Below are positions 18,247 through 26,761 of a stretch of 64,000 nt of DNA, in pieces (positions within the stretch are counted from its first letter, which is position 1; each line of letters begins with the position of its first letter). The stretch is from Eubacterium multiforme. GTDB taxonomy: Bacteria > Bacillota > Clostridia > Clostridiales > Clostridiaceae. The stretch spans positions 744,001-808,000 of the forward strand of contig NZ_JAUSUF010000001.1 of the NCBI RefSeq assembly GCF_030813415.1, given 5' to 3'. Below the pieces are notes generated by a model, which was given only the letters and a program-made list of their open reading frames with translations, did no database searches and was not told the origin of the DNA. Both the position numbers and the translations under genes were made by a program.

Positions 18247-20130
18247 TTAAGCATTTTCTTTTAATGGTTTCTTTAATATAGCTAGTAAGAACATTCCAAC
18301 TATAGCACCTACACCTAATGCTATAAGGTATCCTAAAGGATTTCCTATAACTGGTACTACAAATATTCCACCATGTGGTGCTCTAAGTGAACATCCAAAC
18401 ATCATTGAAAGTCCTCCAGCTACTGCTGATCCAATTACACAAGCTGGTATTACTCTAAGTGGATCTGCTGCTGCAAATGGTATAGCACCTTCTGTTATAA
18501 ATGACAGTCCCATAATGTAATTTGTAATACCTGATTGTCTTTCTCTCTTTGTAAATCTATTTTTAAAGAATGTTGTACATAAAGCTATTGCAAGTGGTGG
18601 AACCATACCTCCAACCATTACTGCTGCCATTATGTCAAATTGACCACTAGCAAGTCCTGCTGTACCAAATACATAAGCTGCTTTGTTTATAGGACCTCCC
18701 ATATCAACTGCCATCATTCCTCCAAGTACTATTCCTAGTACAACTTTACTGCTTTCACCCATTGAGTTTAAAGTATTAGTTAATCCAGCATTTATAGCTG
18801 ATACTGGAGGATTAATTACAAAAATTATAATTGCACCAATTAAAAGTATTCCAAAGAAAGGATATAATAAAACTGGTTTTAAACCTTCTAAATCTTGTGG
18901 TAATTTGCTAAATATCTTCTTTAATAAAAGAACTAAATATCCAGCAATAAATCCTGCAAGTAATGCACCTAAGAATCCTGAACCACCTTGATTTGCAAGC
19001 ATACCGCCAACAAAACCTACTGCAAGGGCTGGTCTATCACCAATACTCATAGCAATGTATCCAGATAATACTGGTAACATAAATCCAAAGGCTGTTCCAC
19101 CAACTGTTTTTAAGAATGCTGCAAATGGTGTATTCATACCAAAGTTTGCTGGGTTTATACTATAATCATCAAATAAGAATGCTAATGCTATAAGTATTCC
19201 TCCACCTATAACAAATGGTAACATATGAGATACACCATTCATTAAGTGCTTGTATATTGTATGACCTACTCCTTCTTTTTCTATGCTTTCATCTCCGCCT
19301 TGGCTTTGTCCATCAGCATGATATATTGGAGCTTTTCCACTTGTTGCTTCTTCAATAAGTTCTTGTGCCTTATGAATTCCATTTGCAACTTTAGTCTTTA
19401 TTAATCTTTTTCCATCAAATCTTGCCATATCAACATTTTTGTCTGCTGCTATTATTATACAATCTGCATTTTCTATTTCTTCTTTAGTTAAAACATTTTT
19501 AGCTCCACCTGAACCATTTGTTTCAACCTTTATTGAAATTCCCATTTGTTTAGCTTTTTCTTCTAAACTTTCAGCAGCCATATAAGTATGAGCTATTCCT
19601 GTAGGACAAGCTGTAACTGCTAATACTCTATAACCTTCTTCATTCTTTTCTTCGCTTTTTTCTGTTTCAAACTTTTCTTTTTCTTTTTCATCTATAAGTT
19701 TTAAATATTCTTCTTTACTATTTGCATTAATAAGTTTATTTCTAAAATCTTCATCCATTAATATAGTTGATAATCTAGCAAGTACATCAAGATGTAAATT
19801 ATTAGCTTCCTCTGGTGCAGCTATCATAAAGAATAATTTAGCTGGCTGTCCATCTAATGAATCAAAATCAATACCATCTTTTACAACTATTGAGCTTAGA
19901 CCTGCTTTTTTTACTGCCTTTGATTTTCCATGAGGTATAGCTATTCCATCTCCTATACCTGTTGTACTTAATTCTTCCCTTTTAAGTACAGCTTCTTTAT
20001 AAACTTCTTTATTAGATAAGTTTCCTTCCTTATCCATAAGGTCAACTAATTTATTTAAAGCTTCTTCTTTTGAAGTTACTTTTGAGTTTAATTCAATTCC
20101 TTCTTCCTTTAAAAGGTCTATAATACGCAT
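18247..20130 (-). CDS. fruA: PTS fructose-specific EIIABC
   Basis: A 627-residue three-domain PTS permease. EIIA (about 1-150) has His67 in IPHGKS. EIIB (about 165-265) has Cys175 in TACPTGIAHT. The rest is the EIIC membrane domain with about ten helices. It imports fructose as fructose-1-P, which FruK then phosphorylates. It is the last gene of fruR-fruK-fruA, 18 bases after fruK. A short acidic/Lys linker joins IIA to IIB. Confidence 0.95.
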   Translation of the reverse strand: MRIIDLLKEEGIELNSKVTSKEEALNKLVDLMDKEGNLSNKEVYKEAVLKREELSTTGIGDGIAIPHGKSKAVKKAGLSSIVVKDGIDFDSLDGQPAKLFFMIAAPEEANNLHLDVLARLSTILMDEDFRNKLINANSKEEYLKLIDEKEKEKFETEKSEEKNEEGYRVLAVTACPTGIAHTYMAAESLEEKAKQMGISIKVETNGSGGAKNVLTKEEIENADCIIIAADKNVDMARFDGKRLIKTKVANGIHKAQELIEEATSGKAPIYHADGQSQGGDESIEKEGVGHTIYKHLMNGVSHMLPFVIGGGILIALAFLFDDYSINPANFGMNTPFAAFLKTVGGTAFGFMLPVLSGYIAMSIGDRPALAVGFVGGMLANQGGSGFLGALLAGFIAGYLVLLLKKIFSKLPQDLEGLKPVLLYPFFGILLIGAIIIFVINPPVSAINAGLTNTLNSMGESSKVVLGIVLGGMMAVDMGGPINKAAYVFGTAGLASGQFDIMAAVMVGGMVPPLAIALCTTFFKNRFTKRERQSGITNYIMGLSFITEGAIPFAAADPLRVIPACVIGSAVAGGLSMMFGCSLRAPHGGIFVVPVIGNPLGYLIALGVGAIVGMFLLAILKKPLKENA

Positions 20131-20148
20131 ACCTTTGCCTCCTATTTT

Positions 20149-21054
20149 TTAACTTATCATTTCAAGTATTTCAAATACTTTTTCTTTAGTAGCTAAATCT
20201 TCTGAAAAAGCACTGGCACTCCCTGTTGCTATTCCAAATTTTAGGGCATCTTTATAATCATTTTTCATAATATACCCTGCAACGAAACCTGCAACCATTG
20301 AGTCCCCTGCTCCTACAGAATTTTTAACTTCTCCTTTTGGAGCTTTATGTCTTAAGACTTCACCATTTTCATTTATTAATATAGCTCCATCTCCAGCCAT
20401 TGATATAAGAACATTTTCTGCTCCCATATCTTGTAGTTTTTTTGCGTAATCAATAATTTCATTTTCTGAATTTATTGTTACTTTAAACATTTCTTCAAGT
20501 TCATGTTTATTAGGTTTAATTAAAAATGGGTTGTATTTTAATACATTTAGCAGTAAATCATTTGTTGCATCTACAACAACTTTTATTTTTTTATTGCTTA
20601 AGTATTTCATAATCTTTTCATACATATCTGATGGTAATGTATTTGGAATACTTCCAGCTAATACTAATATGTCACCATCTTTTATTTCATCTAATTTTTT
20701 ATATAAATCCTCTATAGACTTTTCATCTATTATAGGACCTTGTGCATTTATTTCACTTTCTTCTTCACTTTTAAGCTTTACATTTATTCTTGAAAGACCT
20801 TCCTTCAATTTAATAAATTCTGCTCTACATCCTGATTTTTTTACTTTCTTTTCTATTTCTTCTCCAGTAAATCCAGCTATGAATCCAAAAGCCTTATTTT
20901 CTATTCCTAAATTTCCAAGCACTATTGAAACATTTATTCCTTTTCCACCTGGAAATATAGATTCTTCATAAGTTCTATTTACCATTCCTAAATCAAATTT
21001 TTTAACTTTCATTATGTAATCCAAAGAAGGATTAAAAGTCATAGTATATATCAT
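20149..21054 (-). CDS. fruK: 1-phosphofructokinase
   Basis: A 301-residue PfkB-family kinase with GGKGINVS near residue 37 and the C-terminal signature VGAGDSMVAGF. It converts fructose-1-P to fructose-1,6-bisphosphate. Its position between fruR and the fructose PTS gene decides the substrate against the paralogous LacC. It starts 3 bases after fruR ends. Confidence 0.94.
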   Translation of the reverse strand: MIYTMTFNPSLDYIMKVKKFDLGMVNRTYEESIFPGGKGINVSIVLGNLGIENKAFGFIAGFTGEEIEKKVKKSGCRAEFIKLKEGLSRINVKLKSEEESEINAQGPIIDEKSIEDLYKKLDEIKDGDILVLAGSIPNTLPSDMYEKIMKYLSNKKIKVVVDATNDLLLNVLKYNPFLIKPNKHELEEMFKVTINSENEIIDYAKKLQDMGAENVLISMAGDGAILINENGEVLRHKAPKGEVKNSVGAGDSMVAGFVAGYIMKNDYKDALKFGIATGSASAFSEDLATKEKVFEILEMIS

Positions 21055-21057
21055 TTT

Positions 21058-21804
21058 TTAATTGTCCTCCAATATTTCTGCATATTCCTTAAACTCTTTA
21101 TGTTTAAGATTTGTTGTTATTATTGTTGCTCTGTCTATTTCTGCAAATGTGACTGCTGATATATGATTAAATTTAGAGTCATCTGCAAGTATGTAAGCTT
21201 CATGACTTCTATTTACAGCTTCCCTTTTTACTAATGCTTCTTTTATATCAGGAGTTGTAAATCCTGCGTTTTTATTTATTCCATTTGTTCCAAAAAAGCC
21301 TTTAGTAAAATTATATTTTTTCAAACTATCTATAGCCTCAACTCCTATTATTGCTTCTGTAGATAATTTTAGCTCGCCACCTATTATATATACCTTGCAT
21401 TTTTTTTGAATTAACTTCTTAGCGTGTACAATTCCATTTGTTATATATATTGCTCTATTTTCTGTTATGTAATCTGTCATAAGTTCAGTTGTCGTTCCTG
21501 CGTCTATATATACAAAATCATCTTCGTTTATAAGACTAGCTGCATATTTTGCTATTTTCTTTTTTTCCTCTACATTTAGAGTTTGTCTTACAACTACTTC
21601 ATCATCTTTAGTTGCATAAGTCATATTAATAGACTTTGCACCACCATGAACTTTTTTAAGCTTTCTTATTTGGTCTAAATGATTTAGATCCCTTCTTATT
21701 GTAGATTCAGAAGTATCTAACTCTTTTACTAGTTCTGTGACTGTAATTGTATTTTTTTCTTCCAAAAGCTTTAAGATTCTTTCAAACCTCTCTTCTGATA
21801 ACAT
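21058..21804 (-). CDS. fruR: DeoR-family repressor of the fructose operon
   Basis: A 248-residue DeoR regulator. The N-terminal helix-turn-helix has LDTSESTIRRDLNHLDQI and KKVHGGAKS; the C-terminal sensor has VYIDAGTTTELM and GTNGI. It is the first gene of the operon and probably represses it, with fructose-1-P as inducer by analogy with other FruR proteins. The RBS is AGAGGTGG. Four 10-bp-phased TGANT repeats overlap its promoter (21838-21877). Confidence 0.9.
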   Translation of the reverse strand: MLSEERFERILKLLEEKNTITVTELVKELDTSESTIRRDLNHLDQIRKLKKVHGGAKSINMTYATKDDEVVVRQTLNVEEKKKIAKYAASLINEDDFVYIDAGTTTELMTDYITENRAIYITNGIVHAKKLIQKKCKVYIIGGELKLSTEAIIGVEAIDSLKKYNFTKGFFGTNGINKNAGFTTPDIKEALVKREAVNRSHEAYILADDSKFNHISAVTFAEIDRATIITTNLKHKEFKEYAEILEDN

Positions 21805-21825
21805 TTACACCACCTCTTTAAATAT

Positions 21826-21854
21826 ATAATACAACCAATTTCATTCAAAGTCAA
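21826..21854 (-). promoter_or_regulatory. Predicted sigma-A promoter of fruRKA
   Basis: TTGACT (21854-21849), exactly 17-bp spacer, TATTAT (21831-21826) on the minus strand. The -35 lies inside the third operator repeat. Confidence 0.75.
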
Positions 21855-21877
21855 TCATTTTCAGTCAAAATAATTCA
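21838..21877 (-). promoter_or_regulatory. Four 10-bp-phased TGANT repeats, candidate FruR operator
   Basis: On the minus strand four consecutive 10-base units start at 21877, 21867, 21857 and 21847: TGAATT, TGACTG, TGATTG and TGAATG, each followed by A/T-rich bases. They cover the -35 and spacer, so bound FruR would block RNA polymerase. Confidence 0.65.
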
Positions 21878-21954
21878 TTTTTTTATTTAATTTATTTTTC
21901 AATTAAATTATTACAATAAATATTTATATATTTTATAAATTAATTAATGATATA

Positions 21955-21998
21955 CAAAAAGCTCTAGACAAAAATTCATATGTGTCTAGAGCTTTTCA
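21955..21998 (-). terminator. Terminator of the LTA-synthase-family gene
   Basis: The stem AAAAGCTCTAGACA/TGTCTAGAGCTTTT (21957-21970 with 21983-21996) and a T-run on the minus strand; it also separates this gene from the fru operon. Confidence 0.9.
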
Positions 21999-22036
21999 CT
22001 ATTTATTTAATTTTAAACTTTATAATATAAGTCTTA

Positions 22037-23887
22037 TTATTTTTTTCTTTCAGTTACTAGCGTATTATTAAAATTACTATTCATTTTTTCAGAAATAAAT
22101 GTATTATTAAAGTAATTACTCTTAGTTCCAAAACCTTTTTCTACTGTTTCTAAGCCATCTCTTTCGATTAATGTCTTTTTACCTGAGAATAAGTCTGTTC
22201 CTAATCCTAATCTATCTCCTTCAATTTGTACTCCCATACTTGATAATATAGTTGGGTACATATCAACTGGAGAGAATTTTCTATTCTTTGTATCCTTAGT
22301 TGTAACTGCTGGATTAAGAATTAAATTATATATTGTTCTGTGATATGACTTATCAAAATCTTTGAAGAATTTCTTATCCATACTTAAATGGTCACCAGTT
22401 ATTACAATAGTAGTATCTTTATAAAATGGTTGTTTTTGAATCCATTTTACAAATTTAACTGTTTCCTTTGTTGAATATGAAATAACATTTGCATATTGTG
22501 AATCATGTTTTTTCTTTGCATGTTTTGATAAATAACCATCTGGGAAATGAGTATCTGCTGTTTCCATAGTAAAGTTAAATGGTTTTCCTTCTTTTGATAA
22601 ACGAGTTATTTCACCTTTAGCAAAATCATATAACTTATCATCTTCATATCCCCACCAAACATTATAATCTTGTGGAATTAATTTTTTCTCTTTTGCTGCT
22701 TTATAATCAAAAATATTAAAATTACCATGAGTTGTAAAGAAAGTAGTTAAGCCACCAAAATCAGCATCTGCACCAAACATTATTGTTTGATTATATCCTT
22801 GTGCCTTTAAAATATCTCCTATTGCAACTGCACCTGGTAAGAAACTTCCTGATTTTCCATAAGAATTACCACCCATAGGTATCTTAAGTGGAAGACCTGT
22901 ACTCATATTAACCATAGATGCTACTGACCATCCAGATCCATATGTTTGATATGGTCCACCAAATTTATCAGACTCTGAAAAATGAATACCTTCTTTAGAT
23001 AGTTCTGTTAATTCAGGCATTAAATTAGTCTTCATATATCCACCTAAATCTTTTGACATATATGAATTTTCCACAGACTCTAAATAAATGTGAATTAAGT
23101 TTCTCTTTTTAGCTGGGAAAGACATCTTTACATCACGTGGACTAACATAATTATCCTTAATATATGGTGAATCTTTAACATAAGCATCATATACTTCTTG
23201 AAGACTTAACTTTTTAACACCATATGATACTCCTCCAACAAGAAATACACAAGAAAGTGCAAACATTATTATTCTTAAATATTTTTGATTTAATATTCTT
23301 TTCTTTATATTCTTTATTTTTAAGAATATGTCATAACGGAAATTCAAGAATATTAAAAATACAACTAAAGTAGCTATAATAGAAAATACTGGTGACATCA
23401 AAATTTCCATGTACATTCCAGAAGCTGTACCTTTAATTGGTGAATTTAAATTAAATAAAAATTGTTCTGGAGTCATCTTTCCAAAATAATCTATAAACCA
23501 ATTTGAAAAGAAAACAAAAACCATTCCTACTACAAAGAATACTATTGATATTACTTTTACTAATATAACTTTCCAATTGCTTTTATCAGTAGCAGGAATA
23601 AAAGTAATTTTAGAATTAACTACTCCTTTTATAAACAAATATATCATTCCACATAATAGTGCAAAAATAATATATTTAATAGAAAATGCACCTGTATATG
23701 TAGAATATTTAAGTACTGATTTTTTGTCGAAAACAAACTTTAATATACTTAATGTTACTATATTAAATAGTACTATGTATATTAATAAGTTTTTTATAAT
23801 AGATAAAGCTCCTTTGTTTTTCTCAAAGAAAAGATAATTCACAAAAGCTATTAAAACTCCTGGAATTAAGTAACTTATTATTTGCAT
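22037..23887 (-). CDS. LTA synthase/MdoB-family membrane phosphoglycerol transferase
   Basis: A 616-residue membrane enzyme with five N-terminal helices (about 1-20, 30-52, 68-88, 107-130, 165-182), one further helix (about 205-223) and an extracellular sulfatase-like domain. Metal and active-site elements are visible: Glu270 in YLESVENS, the GSGWS motif (317-321), WWGYEDD, TADTHFPDG and ITGDH. The TADTHFPDG and GSGWS patterns look closer to MdoB/OpgB than to LtaS proper. The nucleophile position, normally Thr, appears to be Ser321. It probably moves phosphoglycerol or a related group to a surface polymer; the acceptor is unknown. Confidence 0.8.
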   Translation of the reverse strand: MQIISYLIPGVLIAFVNYLFFEKNKGALSIIKNLLIYIVLFNIVTLSILKFVFDKKSVLKYSTYTGAFSIKYIIFALLCGMIYLFIKGVVNSKITFIPATDKSNWKVILVKVISIVFFVVGMVFVFFSNWFIDYFGKMTPEQFLFNLNSPIKGTASGMYMEILMSPVFSIIATLVVFLIFLNFRYDIFLKIKNIKKRILNQKYLRIIMFALSCVFLVGGVSYGVKKLSLQEVYDAYVKDSPYIKDNYVSPRDVKMSFPAKKRNLIHIYLESVENSYMSKDLGGYMKTNLMPELTELSKEGIHFSESDKFGGPYQTYGSGWSVASMVNMSTGLPLKIPMGGNSYGKSGSFLPGAVAIGDILKAQGYNQTIMFGADADFGGLTTFFTTHGNFNIFDYKAAKEKKLIPQDYNVWWGYEDDKLYDFAKGEITRLSKEGKPFNFTMETADTHFPDGYLSKHAKKKHDSQYANVISYSTKETVKFVKWIQKQPFYKDTTIVITGDHLSMDKKFFKDFDKSYHRTIYNLILNPAVTTKDTKNRKFSPVDMYPTILSSMGVQIEGDRLGLGTDLFSGKKTLIERDGLETVEKGFGTKSNYFNNTFISEKMNSNFNNTLVTERKK

Positions 23888-24210
23888 AAGTTCTCCCCCT
23901 AAAATAATGTAATTGTTATTATAAAAACTATATATATTTATTAACTTATACTAAAATTAAAATGCTTTTAATAATTAATAAATATATGAGTTAACATAAC
24001 CTTACTGTAAAAAAATGTTTTAAATGGCTATTTATTATCAATTTGTAAAGTTATTTAAATAACTATGTAGATTTTATAACATTAATATAATATCATATTT
24101 TTTTATAATATGATACTTATTACCAAATGATTTTACCCTATAATATTATTAACTTATATACATATTAGATTGTTTTTATTTTTCACTTAATAATATTTAT
24201 AATTTTAAGT
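23888..24210. other. AT-rich gap upstream of the LTA-synthase-family gene
   Basis: About 320 bases with no ORF. It holds the GGGGGAG RBS at the left end and presumably a promoter. The only clear structure is a 9-bp inverted repeat TATCATATT/AATATGATA near 24090-24115. I see no RNA gene in it. Confidence 0.6.
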
Positions 24211-24243
24211 TAAAAAAAGGGCGTTAACTAGGTTAACGCCCTT
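24211..24243 (-). terminator. Terminator of metK
   Basis: An 11-bp GC-rich stem (AGGGCGTTAAC, 24218-24228 with 24232-24242) and a 3-base loop are followed by seven T on the minus strand. Confidence 0.95.
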
Positions 24244-24275
24244 AAAATATAAAAAACTATATTTTTTTATTTATA

Positions 24276-25451
24276 TTATAATAATTTTTTAATTTCTTCT
24301 ACCTTATTTAATTCTTCCCATGGAAGCTTAACATCAGTTCTTCCAAAATGGCCATAAGCTGCTGTTTGCTTATATATTGGTCTTCTTAAATCTAAATCTC
24401 TTATTATAGCACCTGGTCTTAAATCAAATATTTTTTCAACTATATTTACTATAGCTTCTTCATCTATTTTTCCAGTTCCAAATGTATCTATTTGAATTGA
24501 TACTGGCTTTGCAACTCCAATAGCATAAGCTAATTGTATTTCTAACTTATCTGCAACACCTGCTGCTACTAAGTTTTTAGCTACCCATCTTGCTGCATAT
24601 GCTGCTGATCTATCAACTTTTGTTGCATCTTTTCCTGAGAATGCTCCACCACCGTGTCTTCCCATTCCACCATATGTATCAACTATTATCTTTCTTCCTG
24701 TTAATCCACTATCTCCTTGTGGTCCACCAACAACGAATCTTCCTGTTGGATTTATGAAATATCTTGTTTTCTCATCTAATAATTCAGCTGGAATTACAGC
24801 ATTAATAACATATTCTCTTAAATCCTTTTGAATTTGTTCTAAAGTAGCACACTCATCATGTTGAGTTGAAATTACTATAGTATCAATTCTCTTTGGCTTA
24901 TCATTTTCATATTCAACTGTAACTTGAGTCTTTCCATCTGGTCTTAAATACTCTAAAGTTCCATCTTTTCTTACTTCTGTAAGTCTTCTTGAAAGTCTGT
25001 GAGCCATTGCTATTGGAGTTGGCATAAATTCTTCTGTTTCATTAGTAGCATATCCAAACATCATACCTTGATCTCCAGCACCTACTGCTTCAACTTCATC
25101 CTTTTCTCCTTGTTTTGATTCAAGGGCTTCATCAACACCCATAGCTATGTCACTTGATTGTTCATCTATTGTTGTCATTACTGAACATGTATCACAATCA
25201 AAACCATACTTTGCTCTGTCATATCCTATTTCTCTTATTGTTTCTCTAACAACTTTAGGAATATCTACATAACAATTAGTTGATATTTCCCCCATAACCA
25301 TTACCATACCAGTTGTTGTGCATGTTTCACAAGCAACTCTTGCATTTGGGTCTTTTGCTAATATAGCATCTAAAACTGAATCTGAAATTTGATCACAGAT
25401 TTTATCTGGATGTCCTTCAGTAACTGACTCTGATGTAAATAATCTTTTCAT
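24276..25451 (-). CDS. metK: S-adenosylmethionine synthetase
   Basis: A 391-residue MetK, making SAM from methionine and ATP. It has GHPDK (ATP/metal site), [12 protein letters not shown] and the P-loop-like [10 protein letters not shown] chose ATG 25451 (MKRLFTSES) because GGAAGGAG lies eight bases upstream; in-frame Met codons at 25457 and 25490 are too close to or ahead of the RBS. Expression is under a SAM-I riboswitch (25492-25645), so the product SAM shuts off its own synthesis. Confidence 0.97.
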   Translation of the reverse strand: MKRLFTSESVTEGHPDKICDQISDSVLDAILAKDPNARVACETCTTTGMVMVMGEISTNCYVDIPKVVRETIREIGYDRAKYGFDCDTCSVMTTIDEQSSDIAMGVDEALESKQGEKDEVEAVGAGDQGMMFGYATNETEEFMPTPIAMAHRLSRRLTEVRKDGTLEYLRPDGKTQVTVEYENDKPKRIDTIVISTQHDECATLEQIQKDLREYVINAVIPAELLDEKTRYFINPTGRFVVGGPQGDSGLTGRKIIVDTYGGMGRHGGGAFSGKDATKVDRSAAYAARWVAKNLVAAGVADKLEIQLAYAIGVAKPVSIQIDTFGTGKIDEEAIVNIVEKIFDLRPGAIIRDLDLRRPIYKQTAAYGHFGRTDVKLPWEELNKVEEIKKLL

Positions 25452-25491
25452 TTTCATTTCTCCTTCCAAATTTCTTTTGTTTTTTTGCAAT

Positions 25492-25645
25492 AAAAAAACT
25501 CTTCGATAAGAAGAGATTGTGTTCTAATCTTTCTTATCTTGTAGACTATTCTACTGGAATTAGCACCACACACAATAACTTTACAAGCTATTTGTAGGTT
25601 GCTGGGTTTCAAAGGGCCGTCTCCCTCCACCTCTCTTGATAAGAG
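25492..25645 (-). promoter_or_regulatory. SAM-I (S-box) riboswitch of metK with terminator
   Basis: The minus strand has the S-box core: CTTATCAAGAGAGGTGGAGG at the 5' end, then GGCCC, GAAACCCAGCAACC and a closing GATAAG. P1 is CTTATC (25643-25638) with GATAAG (25538-25533). GATAAGAAAGATT (25538-25526) can instead pair with AATCTCTTCTTATC (25518-25505), an antiterminator. That helix excludes the short terminator CTCTTC-TTATC-GAAGAG plus T7 (25515-25492). With SAM bound P1 forms, the antiterminator is lost and transcription stops. Confidence 0.97.
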
Positions 25646-25671
25646 TTTATAATTATTTAATTATGTAAAAC

Positions 25672-25700
25672 ATTTTAGCATATAGAAATTTCATAGTCAA
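25672..25700 (-). promoter_or_regulatory. Predicted sigma-A promoter of metK
   Basis: TTGACT (25700-25695), 17-bp spacer, TAAAAT (25677-25672), about 30 bp ahead of the riboswitch. Confidence 0.7.
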
Positions 25701-25926
25701 TATGTTTTTATTAGTGTAAAAGTATACTTATTTATTTGTTTATAATTATTTAATATTTTTTATACATTAAAAATTACTTTCTTGTACATATTTTTCATAT
25801 ATTATAACACTTTATTATTTTTAAATTATTATATATTAAAACATAATAAATCAAACTATTTAAACTATTTTTTATTAATTTATAAAATTATAAATAATTT
25901 TTAATTATTATAATTCCATATAAAAT

Positions 25927-25955
25927 AAAAAAAGCATTAAGAATACTCTTAATGC
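25927..25955 (-). terminator. Terminator of the tRNA operon
   Basis: The stem GCATTAAGA/TCTTAATGC (25934-25942 with 25947-25955) is followed by T7 on the minus strand, right after the last tRNA. Confidence 0.92.
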
Positions 25956-25957
25956 AA

Positions 25958-26043
25958 TGGTGGTGGAGGAAGGATTCGAACCTTCGAAGTCAACTGACAA
26001 CAGATTTACAGTCTGCCCCCTTTGGCCACTCGGGAACTCCACC
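25958..26043 (-). tRNA. tRNA-Tyr (GTA), copy 3 in transcription order
   Basis: 86 bases with encoded CCA, a long variable arm as expected for bacterial tRNA-Tyr, anticodon GTA and a GGTGGAG/CTCCACC acceptor stem. Identical to the copies at 26234 and 26508. Confidence 0.98.
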
Positions 26044-26048
26044 TTATT

Positions 26049-26124
26049 TGGAGCTGATGATCGGACTTGAACCGATAACCTGCTGATTACAAGTCAGCTG
26101 CTCTGCCAATTGAGCCACATCAGC
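26049..26124 (-). tRNA. tRNA-Thr (TGT), copy 2
   Basis: 76 bases with encoded CCA, acceptor stem GCTGATG/CATCAGC, anticodon TGT. Identical to the copy at 26325. Confidence 0.98.
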
Positions 26125-26147
26125 TTATTCTTTTGTTTTGGAATTTG

Positions 26148-26223
26148 TGGTGGGCACAACAGGGTTCGAACCTGTGACCCCCTGCTTGTAAGGCAGGTGC
26201 TCTCCCAGCTGAGCTATGCGCCC
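26148..26223 (-). tRNA. tRNA-Val (TAC), copy 2
   Basis: 76 bases with encoded CCA, 5' end GGGCGCATAGCTCAG, anticodon TAC. Identical to the copy at 26424. Confidence 0.98.
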
Positions 26224-26233
26224 ACAAAAAAAA

Positions 26234-26319
26234 TGGTGGTGGAGGAAGGATTCGAACCTTCGAAGTCAACTGACAACAGATTTACAGTCTGCCCCCTTTG
26301 GCCACTCGGGAACTCCACC
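26234..26319 (-). tRNA. tRNA-Tyr (GTA), copy 2
   Basis: 86 bases with encoded CCA; same sequence as the tRNA at 25958-26043, displaced by exactly 276 bases. Confidence 0.98.
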
Positions 26320-26324
26320 TTATT

Positions 26325-26400
26325 TGGAGCTGATGATCGGACTTGAACCGATAACCTGCTGATTACAAGTCAGCTGCTCTGCCAATTGAGCCACATCAGC
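26325..26400 (-). tRNA. tRNA-Thr (TGT), copy 1
   Basis: 76 bases with encoded CCA, anticodon TGT; displaced by 276 bases from its twin at 26049. Confidence 0.98.
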
Positions 26401-26423
26401 TTATTTTTTTGTTTTGGAATTTG

Positions 26424-26499
26424 TGGTGGGCACAACAGGGTTCGAACCTGTGACCCCCTGCTTGTAAGGCAGGTGCTCTCCCAGCTGAGCTATGCGCCC
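26424..26499 (-). tRNA. tRNA-Val (TAC), copy 1
   Basis: 76 bases with encoded CCA, anticodon TAC; displaced by 276 bases from its twin at 26148. Confidence 0.98.
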
Positions 26500-26507
26500 A
26501 CAAAAAA

Positions 26508-26593
26508 TGGTGGTGGAGGAAGGATTCGAACCTTCGAAGTCAACTGACAACAGATTTACAGTCTGCCCCCTTTGGCCACTCGGGAACTCCACC
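26508..26593 (-). tRNA. tRNA-Tyr (GTA), copy 1, first in the operon
   Basis: 86 bases with encoded CCA, anticodon GTA. It is nearest the promoter at 26649-26677. The spacer to the next tRNA is 8 bases, against 10 in the other copy. Confidence 0.98.
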
Positions 26594-26648
26594 AAATTTT
26601 ATTTAATTTCAACGCCGATTTGTTTTTCCTGACCAACCGACAATAGTT

Positions 26649-26677
26649 AGTATATATTCATACACCTTTTATTTCAA
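26649..26677 (-). promoter_or_regulatory. Predicted sigma-A promoter of the tRNA operon
   Basis: TTGAAA (26677-26672), 17-bp spacer, TATACT (26654-26649) on the minus strand, 56 bp before the first tRNA. Confidence 0.75.
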
Positions 26678-26761
26678 CTTACAAAACATATCAAAATTTA
26701 AGTTTATCCTTTTCATTCTTCTTTATTCTCATACATACTTCCATTTTTGTTATAATATATT

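Larger units (their letters stand above)
25958..26593 (-). repeat. Tandem tRNA cassette (Tyr-Val-Thr)2-Tyr
   Basis: A 276-base unit (Tyr plus spacer, Thr, spacer, Val, spacer) is repeated almost perfectly, followed by a third Tyr gene. The visible spacer differences are one C/T change (26130 against 26406) and two A in the Val-Tyr spacer. This points to recent duplication or gene conversion. Confidence 0.95.

Noticed and set aside
25958..26593. Regularly spaced repeats suggestive of a CRISPR array
   Set aside because: The repeats are complete tRNA genes with CCA ends; units are ~276 bases and spacers are not unique.
26110..26595. Apparent ORFs across the tRNA cluster
   Set aside because: They are translations of tRNA genes (for example FPSGQRGQ-like peptides) and carry no RBS.
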